Positions 60,794 through 64,000 of a stretch of 64,000 nt of DNA are shown here, piece after piece. The DNA is from Eunapius fragilis (lineage: Eukaryota; Porifera; Demospongiae; Spongillida; Spongillidae), in contig OY811983.1 in NCBI GenBank assembly GCA_963681505.1, positions 6,001,590 through 6,065,589 on the forward strand, in the 5' to 3' direction. The notes below the pieces were generated by a model. That model made no database searches, had not been told where the DNA came from, and was given only the letters and a program-made list of their open reading frames with translations. The position numbers and the translations under genes were made by a program. Every line of letters begins with the position of its first letter. The first letter of the stretch is position 1.

Positions 60794-62659
60794 ACCACAC
60801 CACACCACACGCGCACACCCGCACACGCACTCGAGGAAAGTACGTGCAATCTAGTTGCTGATTTTTAAGAGTGTTTAAAAGGGAAAGTCAAGATAGTGTG
60901 ATTTCATTCGAAGTGTTCCTCGAATGTGCATCACGCTCGCGCGATCCATCGGTACGAATCGCATACACATCCTCATACAGCCAACAGGTACAGACTACAA
61001 TATACACACTGCATATTAAATTCACGGCTGTAGATTTAAATGATGCAATCATATATGATACAATGTGAAAAACCGCACCGTTGTTATCGATGACGCAAGA
61101 ATAACGGAGGTTATGGTGCCCGTATGTGTGATGTGATGTTGCCTTTCAGAACGCACCGCGGTCACCGGCACTGCACAAGCAGCAGGTGAAGGGCGCATGA
61201 CCCTCCACTTCGCTGCCTCGTTGGGTCAAGTTGGAGTCAAACTTCTTGAAGATGGGAAATTGCTTGTGAGTTTGCATTTACCATAGCTGGGAACGAGGGA
61301 TAATGGGCGTGATTTTGTTGAACGTGCATCGATTCTAACTCGGATACTGCAGTTTAAGTGGTAGAGGGTGATGGATCGCAGTGAAATGGAAGGCACCTAT
61401 AGTTCTAAATAAAATCTTCATCCCAGTTAATTGCAGCCACAGAAATTTTAGGCATCCTATTTCCACTGATACGTACATTTGCTTTTTATGTTCATAATGG
61501 CTGCTTGCAATTATTACCATTCTGCAGTAGCTGCACCTGTTGTAATCAGGTGTGTGCAATTATATCATAGTCCTCCTATGTTCTCTCCCCCCCCCCCCCC
61601 CCCCCCCCCCTCCCTCAGTCAGTGGAGGACAAATCGAGTTGGGAATGGGAGCCATCTTGTTTACTGGCAAGCCTCGCGGTGGTGGGGTTGAAGGCAGATG
61701 GCTCAACACGTGACAATGGTGCAATGGAGGCAGAATTATTCATGGACAACTTCACACTGGATGATGATAGACCAGGGACCACAGGGATACGCCAGTGAGT
61801 GATCCATTTGACGATGTAACTCGAGAACCAGTAAGACTGAAGTCAGTGCTATAGCATGTTGAAAAAACACATACACACATATACACATCCACTATACTCA
61901 CAATACACACCGCTCATCCGAGTTCCTTGCAACCTCCCCAACCACTCAAATGTTATTAAGAATTTATCCGCTCCAAAAAAATTCTCCTATACATCTTTGA
62001 AGGCTAATAACATGTTTCACTGTGTGGGGAGATTCACTCGTATTTTACTCGCCCCCAAGAGCATGTCCCGCCATCACCAGTGCTTAGAAATGTGTAAGAG
62101 TACATGTACTTTAAAGTGTACTTTTGATCCCATGAGTGGGTTGGTGTGTATATGTGTATATTACGTACCATTCTGATCAGTTGATCACTTTAAATTAGTG
62201 GGCACAGCTATAGAGTATTATGCGTGTTGCCTAGTTAATGAGAATTAGTTGCTTTAACAATTTTCAAACTTTAGCACTGGTCAATTTCACTTGTGATTAA
62301 TAATCTTCTTCGGCAGAGCTATCCGAAAATCTCCTCTAGAAGAGGGAGAATCTAAGGCAATGGTTCATGTGACCTACATGTCTTCAGATAAGAAGGAGCA
62401 GTCTGTGGTTGCAGAGGTGGACGGAGCACAGGTGCTAGTCAATCTTCCCTTCATCACAAAGCTTTCGGACCTTTTAATGAATTCGTTAAAGCCACTAACG
62501 TCAGGCATTCCAGAGAGAGAGTCACCTCCATCTGAAGCATCAAAGGATATGGGTAGTGAACTGCGCCCAAAAATGACAGTCTCCTTGTCTGTGACCAGGC
62601 CATGTATTGCTCTGGTGGAGAAGCCAGGCATCCCTAATCCCAAGACACTGGTTCTTGAG
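24855..62659 (+). CDS. VPS13: VPS13A/C-like lipid-transfer protein, gene 2, with tandemly amplified groove (97 exons, 3' end outside window)
   Basis: The start is the ATG at 24855, giving MVLESVLVQVLNRFLGVYVE, which is the VPS13 A/C-type N-terminus. The 97 exons I place sum to 11067 nt, exactly 3689 codons with no stop; the last one (62317-62659) ends in phase 0. The order is a chorein N-terminal domain and proximal groove (877 codons), four close copies of a 12-exon groove unit (units 1-4), a diverged fifth unit, then exons matching gene 1 exons 7-9. By comparison with gene 1 about 1727 more codons are expected downstream, so the complete protein could be near 5400 residues. Human VPS13A and C are about 3170 and 3750. 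A 5.86 kb foldback element and an antisense VWC gene lie in its introns. Details follow in the next eight entries. Confidence 0.9.
25650..25840 (+). repeat. 59-bp tandem repeat, three copies plus a partial
   Basis: Copies start at 25650, 25709 and 25768, each with GATAGAATGAATGA, GGGATAGGGGAAGGGTTAAC and TCCAGAATGCACGAGGA. A shortened fourth copy follows. It lies in the intron before gene 2 exon 5 (25315-25881), which otherwise holds nothing recognisable. Confidence 0.88.
26544..34783 (+). CDS. VPS13: Gene 2, exons 9-33: proximal groove region
   Basis: Exons: 26544-26609, 27075-27155, 27316-27354, 27424-27478, 27669-27742, 27824-27877, 28039-28223, 28287-28371, 28422-28484, 28833-28968, 29088-29173, 29233-29300, 29357-29425, 29830-29918, 30044-30144, 30238-30296, 31090-31174, 31249-31316, 31375-31456, 32543-32630, 33248-33365, 33697-33769, 33897-33956, 34059-34152, 34674-34783. 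VPS13 landmarks include the RAWWRYAFDAE..VWSWSHIKAHR segment (28039-28223), EDHLDVFNITVCRQLAENQ (28422), a Gly/Trp-rich loop (28833), LYQAIGYAKDGKLPIYPN (29088), RVEFEKNPL (30044), VADLGSLRVTTD (31375) and YDNFNVQISNVQLIM (32543). The donors at 27355 (GTTCTT) and 33366 (GTCTAG) are weak. The 39-bp exon 27316-27354 is the least certain. Confidence 0.84.
28596..28832 (+). repeat. Long C/T-only tract ahead of an exon
   Basis: About 235 bp of almost uninterrupted pyrimidines (CTCCCTCTCCCTCACC-like) lead to the acceptor at 28832. It may simply be an expanded polypyrimidine tract of intron 28485-28832. Confidence 0.8.
29426..31089. other. Gene 2 introns around exons 22-24
   Basis: Apart from exons 29830-29918, 30044-30144 and 30238-30296 this region is AT-rich. 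It has a short (AT)n at 29634-29648 and no supported gene. Introns 26610-27074, 32863-33247, 33366-33696 and 34153-34673 are similar. Confidence 0.5.
31782..31838 (+). repeat. Short direct duplication
   Basis: GAGGAGCCCATGTAACAGAG occurs twice in immediate tandem within intron 31457-32542. The rest of that 1.1 kb intron shows nothing recognisable. Confidence 0.8.
32612..32862 (+). repeat. 40-bp minisatellite derived from the end of exon 28 and its splice donor
   Basis: The unit TTAATAATGACCAGTTCAG plus ATGGGCACTGATATGTTGTAG starts at 32612, 32654, 32694, 32734, 32774 and 32814. The first 19 bases of copy one are the last coding bases of gene 2 exon 32543-32630; the rest is intron. Confidence 0.88.
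34850..35515 (+). repeat. 18-bp then 11-bp minisatellite before groove unit 1
   Basis: The first part repeats CCCTCACCACCCACCATG (18 bp) and the second CCCTCACCATG (11 bp). It fills most of intron 34784-35912. The long repetitive ORFs across it on both strands are a by-product of the period, not genes. Confidence 0.92.
35913..38634 (+). CDS. VPS13: Gene 2, groove unit 1 (12 exons a-l, 528 codons)
   Basis: Exons a-l: 35913-36069, 36133-36209, 36303-36451, 36513-36589, 36687-36806, 37013-37064, 37144-37195, 37284-37328, 37395-37508, 37693-37782, 37836-38110, 38259-38634. They total 1584 nt. The unit starts with a strand pair ERLKFLLVKMETEMVMRNWD (a), then LLSSGSE (b), PTEQFISADMSVVNVRLL (c), HLPGEREVYIEAKFGGLGV (e), SATVQRLTIFLVFKFVNRVL (i), APLVVLPLTSTSSSAFVADL (k) and FHGHVIRKLSDWC..VVPDFSIDAELP (l), ending in a charged, probably disordered loop and a closing strand. 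Exons k and l match the APVVIVPQS and PINLEFLVNRNL segments of human VPS13A. Exons a-j of this copy differ clearly from units 2 and 3, so it is an older copy. Confidence 0.86.
38689..47650 (+). CDS. VPS13: Gene 2, groove unit 2 (12 exons, 528 codons) split by the foldback element
   Basis: Exons a-l: 38689-38845, 38901-38977, 39050-39198, 39275-39345, 39411-39530, 46182-46233, 46323-46374, 46460-46504, 46561-46683, 46742-46825, 46879-47156, 47275-47650; total 1584 nt. The e-f intron (39531-46181) is 6.65 kb because it holds the inverted-repeat element at 40029-45884; all other introns in the unit are 50-220 bp. Splice sites on both sides of the insertion remain intact, and the exons are nearly identical to unit 3, so the copy looks functional. 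Exon i is NVDTTNKAIDSEDMHVSATV and exon j CVNVLMDEMNSAKSTYGL. Confidence 0.86.
40047..41735 (+). repeat. Left inverted arm of the foldback element
   Basis: The arm pairs with 44390-45866 in reverse, including short chance ORFs mirrored on opposite strands. Its inner end (41540-41735) carries about six copies of the 29-bp satellite in the complementary orientation. Confidence 0.75.
41760..42185 (+). repeat. 71-bp tandem repeat in element loop
   Basis: About six copies of a unit containing AGATGTATGGTGTACAGGTG, CCCTTAACAACACATACATA and AGATGACTCTTAACAACAC. Copy starts are near 41763, 41827, 41890, 41961, 42032 and 42103. The first copies are shorter. Confidence 0.8.
42248..42367 (-). pseudogene. 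C2H2 zinc-finger coding fragment in the foldback loop
   Basis: On the minus strand, after a CGCAG acceptor-like site at 42368, an open stretch of 39 codons ends with TGA at 42248. It reads RPFSCSVCGKKYGTSGALYT followed by HNKNKHGS. The spacing C-x2-C-x12-H-x4-H is a complete C2H2 finger, with the RPF linker typical of the class. It resembles the last exon of a zinc-finger gene. A second open stretch lies upstream on the same strand (42371-42494, containing GELAKGWSGHKGHIGG), but a stop codon separates the two. Captured host exon or remnant of an element gene; function unknown. Confidence 0.6.
42545..44385 (+). repeat. 29-bp satellite array, about 63 copies
   Basis: The repeat unit is AATAGCACAGGGTAGGGT followed by GGACTCCACTC. 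Each unit holds the 11-bp palindrome GTGGA(C/G)TCCAC, with C or G at its centre. Variants CAGTAGC and CAATAGC alternate. Rare variants recur at 522 bp (18 units: 42907 and 43429) and at 290 bp (10 units: 43751 and 44041), showing higher-order duplication. Confidence 0.9.
44390..45866 (-). repeat. Right inverted arm of the foldback element
   Basis: Reverse complement of the left arm at very high identity; for example CTGTATCTTCC on the left is matched by a copy with two changes near 45785. Distal to the satellite, it runs out to the (TA)n at 45867. Confidence 0.75.
47705..50555 (+). CDS. VPS13: Gene 2, groove unit 3 (12 exons, 526 codons)
   Basis: Exons a-l: 47705-47861, 47911-47987, 48052-48200, 48277-48347, 48413-48532, 49092-49143, 49233-49284, 49370-49414, 49471-49593, 49653-49736, 49790-50070, 50189-50555; total 1578 nt. 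Exons a-j and most introns are almost identical to unit 2, making this the youngest duplication. The loop inside exon l has diverged (it lacks the HAKEEKEEKGVESKASG run of units 1 and 2). The e-f intron (48533-49091) is 559 bp and corresponds to the one that carries the foldback element in unit 2, seemingly without it. Confidence 0.86.
50607..54171 (+). CDS. VPS13: Gene 2, groove unit 4 (12 exons, 526 codons)
   Basis: Exons a-l: 50607-50763, 50819-50898, 51815-51963, 52063-52133, 52201-52320, 52589-52640, 52699-52750, 52829-52873, 52930-53052, 53116-53199, 53259-53533, 53802-54171; total 1578 nt. Same exon order and phases as units 1-3. Most introns have diverged from the other units; the conserved exon cores (e, k, l) are still close at the DNA level. 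The b-c intron (50899-51814) is long and holds a 27-bp poly(G) run only about 30 bp before the acceptor. The loop in exon l is acidic (GDDVEEGEKAHDEGNKDNEA). Confidence 0.85.
54224..59581 (+). CDS. VPS13: Gene 2, groove unit 5 (diverged copy, 13 exons)
   Basis: Exons: 54224-54380, 54573-54649, 54705-54853, 55175-55230, 55999-56118, 56809-56860, 57063-57120, 57175-57216, 57546-57674, 57735-57854, 58742-58989, 59165-59330, 59479-59581. The exon order a-l is recognisable: a is near-identical to other units at its 5' part, e keeps YLEARFGGLEVTLGDEHGD, and k gives APELVVPVSSTSRDVFVAYL. Exons f-l are strongly diverged. Exon l is split in two. Exon b ends at a GC donor. The 59165 exon ends either at a GC donor (59330) or at a GT at 59356 that would add eight codons in frame. 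Exon k starts with a short in-frame repeat (KTG.DDEPRL twice). This copy corresponds best to the single ancestral unit. Confidence 0.78.
54650..54651 (+). other. GC splice donor in unit 5 exon b
   Basis: All other b exons end TGCAAG or TGGAAG before GT. Here the same exon end is followed by GCATGT, implying a GC-AG intron 54650-54704. Confidence 0.6.
55630..55750 (+). repeat. (TG)n-rich region in unit 5 d-e intron
   Basis: Imperfect TG/ATGTG repeats within intron 55231-55998. ORFs here on both strands are repeat artefacts. Similar TG or CA runs occur at 9255-9320, 27629-27664, 51130-51165, 56947-56974 and 59137-59158. Confidence 0.8.
56240..56610 (+). repeat. Duplicated intronic segment, two diverged copies of about 170 bp
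   Basis: GTCACATGCAGATATT opens both copies (near 56262 and 56457), and both end with CTAGCCAG.ATTC..A.GGCATG. Shared middle blocks include AGCATGAATA and CCTATAC. It may be an old repeat family; it lies in intron 56119-56808. Confidence 0.6.
57855..58741. other. Gene 2 unit 5 j-k intron, no features
   Basis: 887 bp without repeats or coding signal that I can support. Short ORFs on both strands have no resemblance to known families. Confidence 0.5.
59391..59477 (+). repeat. (CA)n microsatellite forming a splice acceptor
   Basis: About 43 CA dinucleotides end in ACACACAG at 59478, the acceptor of gene 2 exon 59479-59581. Confidence 0.85.
59925..60596 (-). CDS. Secreted von Willebrand factor C-like cysteine-rich protein, single exon, nested in gene 2 intron
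   Basis: A 223-codon ORF on the minus strand begins at the ATG 60596 (the upstream in-frame codon at 60626 is TTG, not a start). The N-terminus MKRRSVTCIFRLLSLIVTV is a typical signal peptide, with likely cleavage after SPAVAS. About 110 residues then carry two VWC-like cysteine modules with the usual CC..C ends (GGACCPSC near residue 60 and PGACCPEC near residue 120) and CTLCTCSNG between them. The Cys-poorer C-terminal half has no family I recognise. VWC modules occur in extracellular proteins that bind BMP-type ligands or matrix; the role here is unknown. The ORF is clearly more GC-rich than the surrounding intron (59582-61149) and has no introns. It could be a retrocopy or an ordinary nested gene. 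No poly(A) tract or target duplication is obvious. Confidence 0.72.
   Translation of the reverse strand: MKRRSVTCIFRLLSLIVTVHEVSPAVASLVDPNSPCDPTACPNPICADPTPPTGGACCPSCEGSKCLFKGCVHWAAFGPQWRPDPCTLCTCSNGMQLCSATQCAMPNCFGYPVRTKPGACCPECDYRVPLDQCKPVVVKNETLSVIQGVSTCEAAVLLHHCDKTIAIKSGRIFMCQSVTSDVEIQPERCSGQKLTYKDVVACNLTPADIMDYDTKSSECEMYV
60747..60812 (+). repeat. (CA)n microsatellite upstream of the VWC gene
   Basis: A CA run followed by CACAC-type imperfect repeats, about 150-215 bp upstream of the VWC gene start on its strand. The rest of 60660-61149 shows nothing recognisable. Confidence 0.8.
61150..62659 (+). CDS. VPS13: Gene 2, last three exons in window (groove after the units)
   Basis: Exons: 61150-61265, 61619-61794, 62317-62659. 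They match gene 1 exons 2140-2252, 2456-2619 and 2803-3166. Exon 61619-61794 ends with NGAMEAELFMDNFTLDDDRP and exon 62317-62659 has AMVHVTYMSSDKKEQSVVAE, PFITKLSDLL and CIALVEKPGIPNPKTLVLE, typical of VPS13 groove strands. The acceptor of the second exon follows a 24-base poly(C) run that serves as its pyrimidine tract. The next exon (matching gene 1 3319-3429) is not found before 64000. Confidence 0.83.
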
Positions 62660-62707
62660 GTGTGTGCAAAGTATATGCAGTGCATTGCATGTGTCGAGAT
62701 CTTTGTG

Positions 62708-62841
62708 TGTAGTGGATGTATGAAGTACTGAGGTGGATGTATGCTGAGGTGGATGTATGCTGAGGTGGATGTATGCTGAGGTGGATGTTTAGGGGGATAT
62801 ATGAAGTACTGAGGTGGATATGAAGTACTGAGGTGGATGTA
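62708..62841 (+). repeat. 16-bp tandem repeat after last visible exon
   Basis: GCTGAGGTGGATGTAT is repeated several times with variants containing GAAGTACTGAGGTGGAT. It lies in the intron following gene 2 exon 62317-62659. Confidence 0.8.
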
Positions 62842-63900
62842 CACCACGTTGTCCATCACAAAAATGGGTGGCATTTTATGGCTGTTAATCAGTCCTAATG
62901 TCAGTTATTGCCATGTTGTGCCCACAGAGGCACTGCCCCCCCCCCCCCCCCGCTCCCTCTCCGCTGATACTTTCACTGTATGTACAGGTGTCTTTCATAC
63001 CCACCCGATTACCCACACACACAAACCCTCATCCACTCGCCTACAACCTCTTTCCCTCCTAACCTGATGTATGTCATTTGCATGCACATGTACGGCCAAT
63101 GGGGCTGTTCACATATCAATGGGTAGTGGGGGGCAATGGGGCTGTTCACATATCAAGGTGGTGGGATGCTCTGTAGACAGGTATGGAAAGTAACTTAATT
63201 AAAGTGTAATGGGTGGGGGGGGGGGGGGGAGGTAATGGCCTTTCTGATATGTGAACTGCCCCAACCCCCAAGAGGCATTTAACCAGATATGATAGTGCTG
63301 ACTCCCCCCCCCCCCCCCCCCCCCCCCTCCTAGTGTACATGATAATGGCTCATTCACCTAAGTGATGGTGGAGGTGTGACCTCAAAGAATGTGATGTTCA
63401 AATACTATTGTTATTGGTGTTGTATAATCATTTAAATCACAACGCAGTTAAATAATAGACATTTTGAGACAAATAGCTATTATGTGCCATAAGTTAATAA
63501 TTGTGTACTAGATTTAAATGAGACATCCTGCTATCTAAAGCTTGCTCTTGATGTAGTTTGGAGCCTGGCAATATATGTGTGCATGTATCCCTGTGGTCTA
63601 GATTATAGATTACATTTTAATACATGCCTCTGTCTGTGTTGCATATTAGTAAGTATATAATATGGCTGCCACTGATTGAAGATATATAATCATCAGTTTA
63701 TTAAACCTGTACCACCCCCACCCCGAAAAAATAGAACCTAAAATCACCAAATTGTAGCAACCAAAAGAAGTTTAATAACTGGTAGTGGCCTCACAGCACT
63801 AAAAAGTGGTAATGTTATGTGATATTCAAAGCGGCAAAACGGTTTCATATACTGCATGCAGTGATTTTGGGCTGTAGTGGCAATCCACAGCATTCTTCAA
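62842..63900. other. Intron tail without recognised features except simple repeats
   Basis: Poly(C) at 62936-62951 and 63304-63327, poly(G) at 63215-63229, and a two-copy repeat of CAATGGGGCTGTTCACATAT near 63097 and 63134. No exon homologous to gene 1 3319-3429 was found. Confidence 0.6.
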
Positions 63901-63904
63901 AGTT

Positions 63905-64000
63905 CAAGGGGAAGGTGAGTGGTTCCAGGGGGAGGCAAGGGGTTCCAGGGGGAGGCGAGGGTTCCAGGGGGAGGCGAGGGTTCCAGGGGAAGGTGAGGGG
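63905..64000 (+). repeat. 20-bp tandem repeat cut by window end
   Basis: GGTTCCAGGGGGAGGCGAGG-type units repeat four to five times up to the last base. Confidence 0.85.

Overview
This window is eukaryotic, almost certainly from an invertebrate metazoan. Coding sequence is split into many small exons with GT..AG introns (most 50 to 700 bp). The introns are AT-rich and full of (CA)n/(TG)n repeats, long poly(G)/poly(C) runs and minisatellites. A sponge or another early-branching marine animal would fit, but nothing here proves the taxon.

Almost the whole window is two tandem genes on the + strand, both encoding VPS13A/C-like bridge lipid-transfer proteins. Gene 1 (positions 1-24109) enters already open and supplies the last 55 exons. 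They hold the end of the lipid groove, the adaptor-binding (VAB) domain, the ATG2_C-like region and the C-terminal PH-like domain. All 55 exons join into one frame of 2283 codons plus stop. After about 745 bp, gene 2 (24855-62659 and beyond) starts with a textbook VPS13 N-terminus. I count 97 exons joining into one open frame of 3689 codons before the window ends. The two genes are paralogues in head-to-tail array.

The main discovery is inside gene 2. After a normal 877-codon N-terminal part, a block of 12 exons encoding about 526-528 residues of groove is repeated in tandem four times (35913-54171). A fifth, diverged and incomplete-looking version follows (54224-59581). Every unit keeps exon phases, so the protein stays in frame. 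If the missing 3' part resembles gene 1, the product would be roughly 5400 residues, far longer than human VPS13A or VPS13C. Gene 1 is shorter at the same place: it lacks the exons corresponding to e-l of unit 5, through a phase-compatible junction.

The intron between exons e and f of unit 2 contains a 5.86 kb foldback-type element (40029-45884). It has about 1.7 kb of near-perfect inverted arms, a very large 29-bp satellite in one arm, and a loop that carries a C2H2 zinc-finger coding fragment. The matching intron of unit 3 shows what looks like the empty site. A second unrelated gene, a GC-rich, single-exon secreted von Willebrand factor C-like protein (59925-60596, minus strand), sits inside a late intron of gene 2.

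The exons were found by eye, from splice signals, reading-frame continuity, paralogue comparison and remembered VPS13 family features. No transcript data or searches were used. Domain limits are approximate.
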